Source: Streptomyces sp. AC1-42W (GTDB lineage: Bacteria > Actinomycetota > Actinomycetes > Streptomycetales > Streptomycetaceae). Taken from it: a stretch of DNA of 64,000 nt. Made by a program: the position numbers and the translations under genes. Below the pieces are notes generated by a model. The model had not been told where the DNA came from and ran no database searches. It saw nothing but the letters and a program-made list of their open reading frames with translations. Positions 27,604 to 37,748 of the stretch are shown here, piece after piece (the first letter of the stretch is position 1; the number at the start of each line of letters is the position of its first letter). The stretch covers positions 1,508,001-1,572,000 of the forward strand of contig NZ_QKWY01000001.1 of NCBI RefSeq assembly GCF_003248355.1, read 5' to 3'.

Positions 27604-27915
27604 TCAGGCGCGGCCGGCGAGCTCGTAACCCGCCTCGTCGACGGCGGCGCGTACGGCCTCGTCGTCCAGGGGGCTCGCGGAGACCACCGTCACCAGCCCG
27701 GTGGCGGACACGGCCTGCACCGAGGTGACACCCTCGATGGCGGAGACCTCCTGGGAGATGGCGCCCTCGCAGTGACCGCAGGTCATGCCGGTGACCCGGT
27801 AGACGGTGGTCACCCCGCCCGTCTGCGAGGTGTCCGCCCCGGCGTCGCCGTGGCAGGAACCGCTCGGCGAGCAGCAGGAGCCGGTGGCCTGGGGGAGCTG
27901 GGTCTCGGCGGTCAT
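27604..27915 (-). CDS. copZ: CopZ-like heavy-metal chaperone with extra Cys cluster
   Basis: A 103-residue protein ending in an HMA domain with the copper motif [11 protein letters not shown]. The start [13 protein letters not shown] at 27915 follows GAGGAGA. Unlike compact CopZ proteins of about 68 residues it has an N-terminal extension with three further Cys and a His ([13 protein letters not shown]), which could bind additional Cu(I). It should hand copper to the ATPase encoded downstream. The CsoR-type operator lies about 80 bases upstream. Confidence 0.88.
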   Translation of the reverse strand: MTAETQLPQATGSCCSPSGSCHGDAGADTSQTGGVTTVYRVTGMTCGHCEGAISQEVSAIEGVTSVQAVSATGLVTVVSASPLDDEAVRAAVDEAGYELAGRA

Positions 27916-27990
27916 GGTGTTCTCCTCTTCGACTTCGACGGACACACAGGGCTGGAGAGACGCACTCGGTGCGTTTCCATGTCCCCACTG

Positions 27991-28009
27991 TATACCCCTA
28001 GGGGGTATA
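27991..28009 (-). promoter_or_regulatory. CsoR-type copper operator
   Basis: TATACCCC and GGGGTATA form perfect 8-bp arms around TAG, matching the well-known CsoR box (TATACCCC...GGGGTATA). It precedes copZ-copA and overlaps the last codons and stop of the TetR gene (27998-28000). No csoR gene is in the window, so the repressor acts in trans. Confidence 0.85.
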
Positions 28010-28720
28010 ACGCGAGTCGGTGTGCGGGCACGTGTCGTCGGGAAGCATGGGTTCGAGGTAGCGGAAGAGGATCGTCTTCAGCTCCCGGATGTACGCCTCG
28101 CGCTCCTCGCCCTCGTGGGCCATGATCACGTCGAGCCCGGACTTGAAGACGGTGAAGATCATCGTGGCGACCCGGGTGACGTCGGCGGGCGGCGTGTCCG
28201 GCAGGTAGCCGGTGAGGATCGTCTCGACGCGCGCGAGCATCGTGACGTGCACGGCGTCGTGCTCCCGCGTGATCATGCCGGGGATCTCGGAGCCGTGCAT
28301 CAGGACCGTGAAGGCCGGGTTCGCGCAGTTGAACTCGATCAGCGGATCGAGGGTGGCGTCGAGCATCCGGTCCAGCGGCAGCTCCAGGTGGTCGACCAGG
28401 AAGGCGGCCCCGTACGTCTCCCGCCAGCTGGCCAGGAGCTGGTCGCCCAGCTCGACCGCGATGGCCTCCTTGTTCGGGAAGAACTGGTAGAGCGTGCCGG
28501 GGGACACTCCGGCCTCGCGGGCGATGGCATTGGTGCTGGCGGCGGTGTAGCCGGTCGTGCAGAAGACGTTGGCGGCGGCCTTGAGCAGCTGTGCGATACG
28601 GGCCTCGCCCCGGGCCTGCCGCCGGCGCGGACGCGCCGGGGCGTCCGCCCGGTCGGCGCTTCCGGCGCTTCCGGGGCTCCCTGTGCTTCCGGCGCTCCCT
28701 GTGTCCTTGGCCTGCGACAC
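27998..28720 (-). CDS. TetR-family transcriptional regulator
   Basis: A 240-residue TetR regulator. The GTG at 28720 (VSQAKDTGSAG) has GGGGA upstream and leaves a divergent promoter space of about 180 bases to the MmpL gene. The N-terminal 25 residues are a Gly/Ser/Ala low-complexity tail (GSAGSTGSPGSAGSAD). Then comes the HTH (LLKAAANVFCTTGYTAASTNAIAREAGVSPGTLYQFFPNKEAI) and an all-alpha ligand domain. The divergent exporter and the large inverted repeat between the two genes point to it as repressor of the MmpL gene and of itself; its stop codon lies in the CsoR box. Confidence 0.9.
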   Translation of the reverse strand: MSQAKDTGSAGSTGSPGSAGSADRADAPARPRRRQARGEARIAQLLKAAANVFCTTGYTAASTNAIAREAGVSPGTLYQFFPNKEAIAVELGDQLLASWRETYGAAFLVDHLELPLDRMLDATLDPLIEFNCANPAFTVLMHGSEIPGMITREHDAVHVTMLARVETILTGYLPDTPPADVTRVATMIFTVFKSGLDVIMAHEGEEREAYIRELKTILFRYLEPMLPDDTCPHTDSRYTP

Positions 28721-28746
28721 GGTCAATCCCCAGCTTTCGTGAGCGG

Positions 28747-28805
28747 TTGACAAACACGAGTGGTCGCTCGCATTCTTATGAAACGCGAGCGAAGACTCGT
28801 GTTTG
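28747..28805. promoter_or_regulatory. Nested inverted repeat, probable TetR operator/promoter
   Basis: Outer arms CAAACACGAGT (28751-28761) and ACTCGTGTTTG (28795-28805) are perfect, and inner arms CGCTCGC (28765-28771) and GCGAGCG (28785-28791) share the same centre at 28778. Each half also holds CGAG-N6-CTCG, the size of a TetR site. TTGACA at 28747-28752 overlaps the outer arm and is a good -35 for the exporter direction. Confidence 0.7.
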
Positions 28806-28904
28806 CCAGTGTATGTGGCAACGACTGATCCATGCTGCCCTGCGCGACCGCCTCGTGCGGCCGCCTGGCGTGCCCGGGTCCGGGGGAAAAGGGGATCTCG
28901 CACC

Positions 28905-31154
28905 ATGCCCGAAGTCAATGGTCCACAGCGTCCGGGGGGCTGGACGCGCTTCGTGACCGCCTGCCCCCGGCTCACGCTGCTGGCGGCTCTGGTGATCACG
29001 GCGCTCGCGGTCCTCGCGGGCGGCGGGGTCGCCGACCGGATGGGCAGCGGCGGCTGGCAGGCGCCGGACGCCGAGTCGACCTATGCCACCAAGGCCCTGG
29101 AGCGCGAGTTCCCCGCCTCCCAGCCCAACCTCCTGCTGCTCGTGGACAGCGGCGCCGCCTCCGTGGACGATCCCGCCGTGGCCGCCGAGGCGACCCGCCT
29201 GGCCGCCCGGCTCGCCCAGGAGGCGGACGTCGTGGGCGTCCGCTCCTACTGGCAGGACAAGGCGCCCGCGCTGCGTGCGAAGGACGGCCGGGAAGCGCTC
29301 ATCGCCGCCCGCATCAAGGGGGACGACAAGGCGGCGGGCGAGGTGCTGGACCGGCTGGCCCCGGTCTTCCGGGGAGGGCACGGCCCGGTGAACGTATCGG
29401 TCGGCGGCCCCGTCGCCGTGCAGCACGAGATGCAGAAGATCATCCAGGAGGACCTGCTGAGGGCCGAGATGATCGCCCTCCCGGTGACGCTGGTGCTGCT
29501 CGTCATGGTCTTCGGCAGCGCGATCGCCGCCCTGCTGCCCCTGGGCGTGGGCATCGTGGCCATCCTGGGCACCAACGCCGTGCTGCGCGGCATCACCGAG
29601 TTCGCCGACGTCTCCGTCTTCGCGCAGAACCTCACCACGGCCCTCGGCCTCGGGCTCGCCATCGACTACGCCCTGTTCATCGTGCGACGGTTCCGCGAGG
29701 AGCTGGCGACCGGCGCCCCGACCCGGACGGCCGTCGGGACGACGCTGCGCACGGCGGGCCGTACGGTGCTGTTCTCCTCGCTGACGGTCGCCGTGTCGCT
29801 CGCCGCGATGCTGGTCTTCCCGCAGTACTTCCTGCGCTCCTTCGCCTACGCCGGGATCGCCGTGGTGCTGCTGGCCGCAGCGGCCGCGCTCGTCCTCCTG
29901 CCGGCCGCCCTGATGCTCCTGGGCCCCCGCGTCAACTCCCTGGACCTGCGCAAGGCGCTGCGCCGGAGGCGGCCGGCATCGGCTGCGGACGCCGCTTCCG
30001 CCGGGGCCGGGACCGAGGCCGGCGCGGGCTGGGGGAGGTTCGCGAAGCTGGTGATGCGCCGGGCGCCCCTGTTCGCGATCGCCACGAGCGTGGGGCTCGT
30101 CCTGCTCGGGCTGCCCTTCCTGGGCGTGAAGTTCGGTACGGCGGACGACCGGCAGCTGCCCGCGACGGCCGAGTCCCACGTGGTGCAGCAGCACGTACGG
30201 GACGGCTTCCCCGGCAGCCCCGGCGGCAGCCTCGACATCCTGGCCGAGGGCGCGGCGACCCCCGCCCAGTACGCCGCGTACCGCGACCGGATCGCCGCGC
30301 TTCCGGGCGTCCTCCGGGTGGACGGCCCGTTCACCGAGGGGCGGACGGCCTACTTCGGCGTGCTGGGCAAGGGCGAGCCGGTCGGGGAGGAGACCCAGCG
30401 CCTGGTGAAGGACCTGCGGGCGCAGCCCGCCCCCTTCGAGACCTCCGTGACGGGCACGGCCGCGGTCCTGGTGGACTCCAAGGAGGCCATCGGCGACAAG
30501 CTGCCGTGGGCGGTGGGCATCATCGCCGTCGTGACGCTGCTGCTGGTGTTCCTGCTGACCGGGAGTGTGCTGATCCCCATCCAGGCCGTCGTCCTCAACG
30601 CCCTGAGCCTGACCGCGATGTTCGGGGCGGTGGTCTGGGTCTTCCAGGACGGCCACCTGTCCGGGCCGCTCTCCTTCACCAGCACGGGCGACATTGAGAC
30701 GACGCTGCCGGTACTCATGTTCTGCGTCGCCTTCGGGCTCTCCATGGACTACGGGGTGTTCCTGCTCTCCCGGATCAAGGAGGAGTACGACCGCACCGGC
30801 GACCACGAACACGCGGTCGGGTTCGGTCTGCGGCACACCGGCGGCCTGATCACCGCGGCGGCCGTGATCCTGGCGGTCGTGATGGTCGCCATCGGCACCT
30901 CGCGGGTGACCAACACCAAGATGCTCGGCCTCGGCATCGCGCTCGCCGTGCTGATGGACGCCATGGTGGTCCGCAGCCTGCTCGTCCCGGCGGTGATGAA
31001 GCTGACGGGCCGCGCGAGCTGGTGGGCCCCGGCCCCGCTGCGCAGGTTCCACGAACGGTTCGGGCTGAGCGAGGGCGAGGCGCCGCGCCCCGGGGACGGG
31101 GCGATACCGAGCCCCGGGGTGAGCGAGCCGGAGCGGGTCCCCAGCCGGACCTGA
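28905..31154 (+). CDS. MmpL/RND-family exporter
   Basis: A 749-residue membrane transporter of the MmpL type, start ATG 28905 with AGGGGA upstream. It has two repeats: an N-terminal helix (LTLLAALVITALAVLAGGGV), a large external loop (to about residue 170), then five or six helices including GLGLAIDYALFIVRRFREEL. After a cytoplasmic linker this is repeated (LFAIATSVGLVLLGLPFL, second loop, FGLSMDYGVFLLSRIKEEYD). The conserved Asp-Tyr pairs in both repeats (DYALF, DYGVF) are the proton-relay positions of MmpL proteins. Substrates are usually lipids, siderophores or drugs. Divergent TetR control is likely. Confidence 0.92.
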   Translation: MPEVNGPQRPGGWTRFVTACPRLTLLAALVITALAVLAGGGVADRMGSGGWQAPDAESTYATKALEREFPASQPNLLLLVDSGAASVDDPAVAAEATRLAARLAQEADVVGVRSYWQDKAPALRAKDGREALIAARIKGDDKAAGEVLDRLAPVFRGGHGPVNVSVGGPVAVQHEMQKIIQEDLLRAEMIALPVTLVLLVMVFGSAIAALLPLGVGIVAILGTNAVLRGITEFADVSVFAQNLTTALGLGLAIDYALFIVRRFREELATGAPTRTAVGTTLRTAGRTVLFSSLTVAVSLAAMLVFPQYFLRSFAYAGIAVVLLAAAAALVLLPAALMLLGPRVNSLDLRKALRRRRPASAADAASAGAGTEAGAGWGRFAKLVMRRAPLFAIATSVGLVLLGLPFLGVKFGTADDRQLPATAESHVVQQHVRDGFPGSPGGSLDILAEGAATPAQYAAYRDRIAALPGVLRVDGPFTEGRTAYFGVLGKGEPVGEETQRLVKDLRAQPAPFETSVTGTAAVLVDSKEAIGDKLPWAVGIIAVVTLLLVFLLTGSVLIPIQAVVLNALSLTAMFGAVVWVFQDGHLSGPLSFTSTGDIETTLPVLMFCVAFGLSMDYGVFLLSRIKEEYDRTGDHEHAVGFGLRHTGGLITAAAVILAVVMVAIGTSRVTNTKMLGLGIALAVLMDAMVVRSLLVPAVMKLTGRASWWAPAPLRRFHERFGLSEGEAPRPGDGAIPSPGVSEPERVPSRT

Positions 31155-31174
31155 CCCCGAGGGGCGGGGGAGCC

Positions 31175-32110
31175 TCACGCCCCCCGGGGCCTCCCGCCCG
31201 TGCCGCAGGAGCGGAGGTAGTCGCGGGTGCGGCGGGCGATCGGGAAGGGCCGGTCGGGCGGACAGGGGTACATGTCCTGCTCGACGATGGCGAACAGATC
31301 GACGTCCAGCCGGCGGGCCGCGGCGAGCACGGGCTCCAGCGCCGGCACCCCGCCCGGCGGCTCGCACATCACCCCGCGCGCCACGGCCGGCCCGAACGGC
31401 ACCTCGTCCGCCACCACCTCCGCGAGGACCTCCGGGTCCACCTGCTTGAGGTGGAGGTAGCCGATCCGCTCCCCGTAGCGCTCGATCAGCTCCACGCTGT
31501 CGCCCCCGCAGTACGCGTAGTGCCCGGTGTCGAGGCAGAGCGAGACCAGGCCCGCGTCGGTGGCGTCCAGGAACCGGCTGACGTTCTCCTCGGTGTCGAT
31601 ATGGGTGTCGGCATGCGGGTGGACGACGACGCGCAGCCCGTACCGCTCGCGCACCTCCCGCGCCAGCCGCTCCGTCTGCGAGGTCAGGTTCCGCCACTGC
31701 CCGGCGGTCAGCGTGCGCTCCTCCAGCACCTCGCCCGTCCGGTCGTCCCGCCAGAACGAGGGGATGACCACGAGATGCGCCGCCCCCATCGCCTGCGTGA
31801 GCGCCGCGATGCCGGCGACATGCGCCCAGGTCCGGTCCCAGACGTCCGGCCCGTGGTGCAATCCGGTGAAGACGGTGCCCGCCGAGACGGAGAGCCCACG
31901 GCTGCCGGTCTCCTCCGCGAGGCGCCCCGGATCGGTCGGGAGGTAGCCGTACGGACCCAGCTCGATCCACTCGTAGCCCGCGGCCGCGACCTCGTCGAGG
32001 AAGCGCCGCCAGGGCACCTGCCGAGGATCGTCGGGGAACCACACCCCCCACGAGTCGGGCGCCGATCCGATGCGGATGCGGTCCGGGGCGGAAGCCGTGG
32101 ATGAGGTCAT
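31175..32110 (-). CDS. IolE/IolH-like sugar isomerase or inosose dehydratase
   Basis: A 311-residue TIM-barrel protein. It opens with IRIGSAPDSWGVWFPDDPRQ, a block typical of IolE/IolH-type proteins, and shows metal-site residues in GYEWIELGPYGYLP, VVVHPHADTHIDTEENVSRF, LCLDTGHYAYCGG, YLHLKQVDPE and DLFAIVEQDMYP. The ATG at 32110 is used in place of a TTG two codons earlier. It is divergent from iolC-iolB-iolD-mmsA, so it likely supplies the 2-keto-myo-inositol dehydratase (IolE) or IolH step; sequence alone does not separate these. Confidence 0.85.
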   Translation of the reverse strand: MTSSTASAPDRIRIGSAPDSWGVWFPDDPRQVPWRRFLDEVAAAGYEWIELGPYGYLPTDPGRLAEETGSRGLSVSAGTVFTGLHHGPDVWDRTWAHVAGIAALTQAMGAAHLVVIPSFWRDDRTGEVLEERTLTAGQWRNLTSQTERLAREVRERYGLRVVVHPHADTHIDTEENVSRFLDATDAGLVSLCLDTGHYAYCGGDSVELIERYGERIGYLHLKQVDPEVLAEVVADEVPFGPAVARGVMCEPPGGVPALEPVLAAARRLDVDLFAIVEQDMYPCPPDRPFPIARRTRDYLRSCGTGGRPRGA

Positions 32111-32292
32111 GACCAAGGCTCATCACGCGGTGAAACGGGTGTCAAGCACGCACCCGCATGTCCGTGCACAGGGTTGACGATGATCAAAAGGGAGAGTGAG
32201 ACAGGGAAGAGCCGTACCGGAGCCCGGCCGCCACCGACGCGGCGGCCAGTACCTCCGGCAGCCCGAACGGTGCCCAGCGGAAGGGACACTGC

Positions 32293-33312
32293 ATGCCCGA
32301 GCAGCCGTACGACGTGATCACCATGGGGCGGATCGGGGTGGACCTCTACCCCCTGCGCACGGGCGTGCCGCTGGCACGGGTCGACACCTTCGGGAAGTTC
32401 CTCGGCGGCTCCCCGTCCAACGTCGCCGTCGCCGCCGCCCGCCTCGGCCGGCGCACCGCCGTCGTGACCCGCACCGGACAGGACCCCTTCGGCACCTATC
32501 TGCGCGAGCAGTTGCGGGAGTTCGGCGTCGACGACCGCTGGGTGAAGCCCGTCGCCGCCTACCCGACCCCGGTCACCTTCTGCGAGATCTTCCCGCCCGA
32601 CGACTTCCCCCTCTACTTCTACCGGCAGCCCAAGGCCCCCGACCTGGAGATCCACCCCGCCGAACTCGACCTGGCGGCGATCCGGTCCGCCGCCGTCTTC
32701 TGGATGACCGGCACCGGACTCTGCGCCGAGCCCAGCCGCACCGCGACGCTCACCGCGCTGCGCGCCCGCGACCGCGCGGCCCTCACCGTCTTCGACCTCG
32801 ACTGGCGCCCCGCGTTCTGGCCGCCCGCCGAGCGCACCGGCGTCGCCGAGCGCAACGACCCCGCCGCGCCCCGGCCCGCCGCCCGCTACCGCGAGGCCCT
32901 GGCCTACGCGACCGTCGCCGTGGGCAACCTCGACGAGTGCGAGGTGGCGACCGGCGAGCGCGAACCGTACGCGGCCGCCCGTGCCCTCATCGACGCCGGC
33001 GTCGAACTGGCCGTCGTCAAACAGGGCCCGGCCGGCGTCCTCGCCGTCCACCGCGATGGCACCGTCGCCGATGTGCCGCCGCTCCCCGTCGACGTGGTCA
33101 ACGGTCTCGGCGCGGGCGACGCCTTCGGCGGGGCCCTCTGCCACGGCCTGCTCAGCGGCTGGGACCTGGCCCGCACCATCCGCTACGCCAACGCGGCGGG
33201 CGCCATCGTCGCCGCCCGGCTCGCCTGCTCCTCCGCCATGCCCTTCCCGCACGAGGTCGAGGCCGCCCTCGCCGAGGGCGCGGTCACCGTCCAGCAGGGG
33301 AAGGGGAACTGA
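32293..33312 (+). CDS. iolC: 5-Dehydro-2-deoxygluconokinase
   Basis: A 339-residue PfkB-family kinase that phosphorylates 5-dehydro-2-deoxy-D-gluconate in myo-inositol breakdown. AAGGGA lies upstream of the ATG. Visible: ITMGRIGVDLYPLRTG at the N-terminus (a block typical of IolC), the first PfkB signature region GGSPSNVAVAAARLG, and the second DVVNGLGAGDAFGGALCHGL with the catalytic Asp of GAGD. The iolB start follows its stop by 2 bases, so they are co-translated. Confidence 0.92.
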   Translation: MPEQPYDVITMGRIGVDLYPLRTGVPLARVDTFGKFLGGSPSNVAVAAARLGRRTAVVTRTGQDPFGTYLREQLREFGVDDRWVKPVAAYPTPVTFCEIFPPDDFPLYFYRQPKAPDLEIHPAELDLAAIRSAAVFWMTGTGLCAEPSRTATLTALRARDRAALTVFDLDWRPAFWPPAERTGVAERNDPAAPRPAARYREALAYATVAVGNLDECEVATGEREPYAAARALIDAGVELAVVKQGPAGVLAVHRDGTVADVPPLPVDVVNGLGAGDAFGGALCHGLLSGWDLARTIRYANAAGAIVAARLACSSAMPFPHEVEAALAEGAVTVQQGKGN

Positions 33313-33314
33313 GC

Positions 33315-34193
33315 ATGCGACGGGAACCGACGACGTACCATCTGCCCGCCGGAAGCACCGGGCACGGGCCGTACACCGTGGACATCGGGCCGGAACAGGC
33401 CGGCTGGGAGCGATCCGGCCTCAAAGTGGTGGAGCTGGAACCGGGAGGAGTTCACCCACTTGTCACCGGGGAGAGCGAGTGGATCATTCTGCCGTTGACC
33501 GGCGGCTGTACGGTGCACACCTCAGATGAGATCTTTGAACTGCTGGGCCGTAGGAGTGTGTTCAGCGGCGTTACCGACTTCGCCTATGTACCGCGCGATG
33601 CCCACGCACAGATCGCCTCCGGCGCCGGCGGCCGCTTCGCCCTGGCAGGAGCGAAATGCGAGCGACGACTCCCCGCTCGTTACGGCCCCGCGCCGGAGGT
33701 ACGCGTGGAGCTGCGCGGCTCCGGAACCTGCTCCCGGCAGGTCCACAACTTCGCCGCCGCCGACGCCTTCGACTGCGACCGGCTGATCGCGGTCGAAGTC
33801 CTCACCCCCGGCGGCAACTGGTCCTCCTACCCGCCGCACAAGCACGACGAGCACCACCCCGGCCAGGAGTCCGTCCTGGAGGAGATCTACTACTTCGAGG
33901 TGGAGGGCGGCGGCCTCGGCTACCACCGCGTCTCACCGTCCCGCCCCGGCGGCACGGACGTGCTGGCAGAGGTCCGCAGCGGCGACACCGTGCTCATTCC
34001 GGACGGCTGGCACGGCCCGTCCATCGCGCCACCCGGCCGCACCATGTACTACCTCAACGTCATGGCGGGCCCCGGCGAGCAGCGGGAGTGGCTGATCCGC
34101 GACCACCCCGACCACAGCTGGGTGCGCGACACCTGGCCGTCCCAGCCCGTCGACCCCCGCCTCCCGCTCCACGGCCCGGAGGACCCCGCATGA
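33315..34193 (+). CDS. iolB: 5-Deoxy-glucuronate isomerase
   Basis: A 292-residue double cupin enzyme converting 5-deoxy-D-glucuronate to 5-dehydro-2-deoxygluconate. Family blocks are clear: the metal-site region YPPHKHDEHHPGQESVLEEIYYFE (His and Glu ligands), RSGDTVLIPDGWHGPSIAPPG and MYYLNVMAG. The start is 2 bases after iolC, and the end overlaps the iolD start (ATGA). About 100 bases near 33500-33600 are less GC-rich than the rest of the operon. Confidence 0.92.
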   Translation: MRREPTTYHLPAGSTGHGPYTVDIGPEQAGWERSGLKVVELEPGGVHPLVTGESEWIILPLTGGCTVHTSDEIFELLGRRSVFSGVTDFAYVPRDAHAQIASGAGGRFALAGAKCERRLPARYGPAPEVRVELRGSGTCSRQVHNFAAADAFDCDRLIAVEVLTPGGNWSSYPPHKHDEHHPGQESVLEEIYYFEVEGGGLGYHRVSPSRPGGTDVLAEVRSGDTVLIPDGWHGPSIAPPGRTMYYLNVMAGPGEQREWLIRDHPDHSWVRDTWPSQPVDPRLPLHGPEDPA

Positions 34194-36160
34194 CCGCGAC
34201 ACCCCCGACACCCGGAACACCCCCGACACCCGGAACACCCCCGACACCCGGAACACCCACGCCGCCCCCGACGCCCCCGGTCACCGGGCGGTCCGTCCGC
34301 CGCCTCACCACCGCCCAGGCGCTCATCGCCTTCCTCGCCCGCCAGTACACCGAGCGCGACGGCACACGCCAACGGCTGATCACCGCCACCTGGGGCATCT
34401 TCGGCCACGGCAACGTCGCGGGCATCGGCCAGGCCCTCCTGGAGACCGGCCCCGCCATGCCCTACCTCCAGGGCCGCAACGAACAGGCCATGGTGCACGC
34501 CGCCGTCGGGCACGCCCGCCAGACGGGCCGGCTCTCCGCGCAGGCCGTCACCACCTCCATCGGCCCCGGCGCCACCAACCTCGTCACCGGCGCCGCCCTC
34601 GCCACCGTCAACCACCTCCCCGTCCTGCTGCTGCCCGGCGACACCTTCGCGACCCGCCCCGCCGACCCCGTACTCCAGCAACTGGAAGTGCCGTACGCGG
34701 GTGACGTCTCCGTCAACGACTGCCTGCGCCCCGTCTCCCGCTACTTCGACCGGATCACCCGCCCCGAGGCGCTGATCCCGGCCGCGCTGCACGCCATGCG
34801 GGTCCTCACCGACCCGGCCGCGACCGGCGCCGTCACCCTGGCGCTGCCCCAGGACGTCCAGGCCGAGGCGCACGACTGGCCCGCCGAGTTCTTCGCCGAG
34901 CGCGTCTGGCACGTACGCCGCCCCGCCCCCGACCCCGGCGAACTCGACCGGGCGGTCCGGGCGGTGCGCGCCGCCCGCCGCCCGCTCGTCGTCGCGGGCG
35001 GCGGGGTCCACCACAGCGCCGCCGAGGACGCCCTCGCCGCGTTCGCCGAAGCCACCCGCATCCCCGTCGCCTCCACCCAGGCCGGCAAGGGCTCCCTGCG
35101 CCACGACCACCCCGCCGACGTCGGCGGCATCGGCCACACCGGCACCGCCACCGCCGACGACCTCGCCCGCACCGCCGACCTGGTCATCGGCGTCGGCACC
35201 CGGTACACCGACTTCACCACCGCGTCCGCGACCCTCTTCGCGCACCCGGACGTCCGCTTCCTCAACCTCAACATCACCGGCTTCGACGCCCACAAGCTCG
35301 CCGCGCTCCCACTCGTCGCGGACGCCCGCACCGCCCTCGACGCCCTCACCGACGCCCTCGCCGGCCACCGCGCCGACCCGGCGTACGAGGCGGAGTACAC
35401 CGCGGCCAAGGCCCGCTGGGAGCAGCGCGTCGACGCCGCGTACGCCGCCCCCGACCCGGCCGCCCGCCCCACCCAGACCCAGGTCCTCGGCCTGCTGGAC
35501 GAGCTGGTCACCGAGGAGGACATCCTCATCAACGCGGCCGGCTCGCTCCCCGGCGACCTGCACAAGCTCTGGCGCACCCGCTCCCCGCGCCAGTACCACG
35601 TCGAGTACGGCTACTCCTGCATGGGCTACGAGATCCCGGCCGCGATCGGCGTCCAGCTCGCCGCCCCCGGCCGCCCCGTCTGGGCGCTCGTCGGCGACGG
35701 CACCTATCTGATGAACCCCACCGAGATCGTCACCGCCGTCCAGGAGAACCTGCCCGTCAAACTCGTCGTCCTGCAGAACCACGGCTACGCCTCGATCGGC
35801 GGCCTCTCCGAGGCGACCGGCGGCGAACGCTTCGGCACGGACTACCGCCACCGCGAGGACGGCGGCTTCACCGGCCCGCCGCTGCCCGTGGACCTCGCCG
35901 CCAACGCCGCCTCGCTCGGCATGCGGGTGCTGCGCGCCGCGACGGTCGCCGAACTGCGCGAGGCCCTGGCCCTGGCCCGTACCGCCGACCGGCCCGTCTG
36001 CGTCCACGTCGAGACCGAAACACCCGGTGCCGGGCAGGGGCCCCCGCCGGCGCAGGCGTGGTGGGATGTTCCCGTGGCCGCGACGGCCACCCGCCCCCCG
36101 GCGGTCGAAGCACGGAAAGAGTACGAACGACACCGCACCGGCCGGCGCCATCACCTCTGA
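34190..36160 (+). CDS. iolD: 3D-(3,5/4)-trihydroxycyclohexane-1,2-dione acylhydrolase
   Basis: A 656-residue thiamine-diphosphate enzyme that opens the ring of the trihydroxycyclohexanedione to 5-deoxyglucuronate. After an unusual Thr/Pro/Gly N-terminal repeat (residues 4-21) the family sequence begins at RRLTTAQALIAFLARQY. Seen: TWGIFGHGNVAGIGQAL, the catalytic Glu region YLQGRNEQAMVHAAVGHAR, TSIGPGATNLVTGAALATVN, and the ThDP site VGDGTYLMNPTEIVTA followed by LVVLQNHGYASIGGLSE. It is coupled to iolB by an ATGA overlap and is followed 11 bases later by mmsA. Confidence 0.94.
   Translation: MTATPPTPGTPPTPGTPPTPGTPTPPPTPPVTGRSVRRLTTAQALIAFLARQYTERDGTRQRLITATWGIFGHGNVAGIGQALLETGPAMPYLQGRNEQAMVHAAVGHARQTGRLSAQAVTTSIGPGATNLVTGAALATVNHLPVLLLPGDTFATRPADPVLQQLEVPYAGDVSVNDCLRPVSRYFDRITRPEALIPAALHAMRVLTDPAATGAVTLALPQDVQAEAHDWPAEFFAERVWHVRRPAPDPGELDRAVRAVRAARRPLVVAGGGVHHSAAEDALAAFAEATRIPVASTQAGKGSLRHDHPADVGGIGHTGTATADDLARTADLVIGVGTRYTDFTTASATLFAHPDVRFLNLNITGFDAHKLAALPLVADARTALDALTDALAGHRADPAYEAEYTAAKARWEQRVDAAYAAPDPAARPTQTQVLGLLDELVTEEDILINAAGSLPGDLHKLWRTRSPRQYHVEYGYSCMGYEIPAAIGVQLAAPGRPVWALVGDGTYLMNPTEIVTAVQENLPVKLVVLQNHGYASIGGLSEATGGERFGTDYRHREDGGFTGPPLPVDLAANAASLGMRVLRAATVAELREALALARTADRPVCVHVETETPGAGQGPPPAQAWWDVPVAATATRPPAVEARKEYERHRTGRRHHL
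34199..34252 (+). repeat. Three tandem 18-bp units at the start of iolD
   Basis: The unit ACACCCCCGACACCCGGA occurs three times in a row and encodes TPPTPG three times near the IolD N-terminus. The identity of the copies suggests recent slippage; changes in copy number would keep the reading frame. Confidence 0.85.
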
Positions 36161-36171
36161 AGGAGTCGCAG

Positions 36172-37671
<1,500 letters not shown>

Positions 37672-37697
37672 CCCGGCGCCGGCACGGGCGGACACGA

Positions 37698-37732
37698 CCG
37701 CAGGGCCACCCCCCCCCGGAGTGGCCCTGCGG
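37698..37732. terminator. Bidirectional hairpin terminator
   Basis: Arms CCGCAGGGCCAC (37698-37709) and GTGGCCCTGCGG (37721-37732) with an 11-base loop, between the convergent mmsA and VC0807-type genes. Confidence 0.8.
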
Positions 37733-37748
37733 AATCCGGTGGACGGCC

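Noticed and set aside
27200..27988. N-terminal extension of the copper ATPase to 999 residues
   Set aside because: The extension overlaps the CopZ-like gene in another frame and lacks sense; the ATG at 27478 has AGGAG and starts just before the HMA domain.
28776..32126. 1116-codon minus-strand open frame across the MmpL gene
   Set aside because: Composition is typical of antisense frames in high-GC DNA, and it overlaps two genes with clear family motifs on either strand.
34190..34300. CRISPR-like array suggested by the regular 18-bp repeats
   Set aside because: The units are directly adjacent without spacers and encode a Thr/Pro/Gly repeat of IolD.
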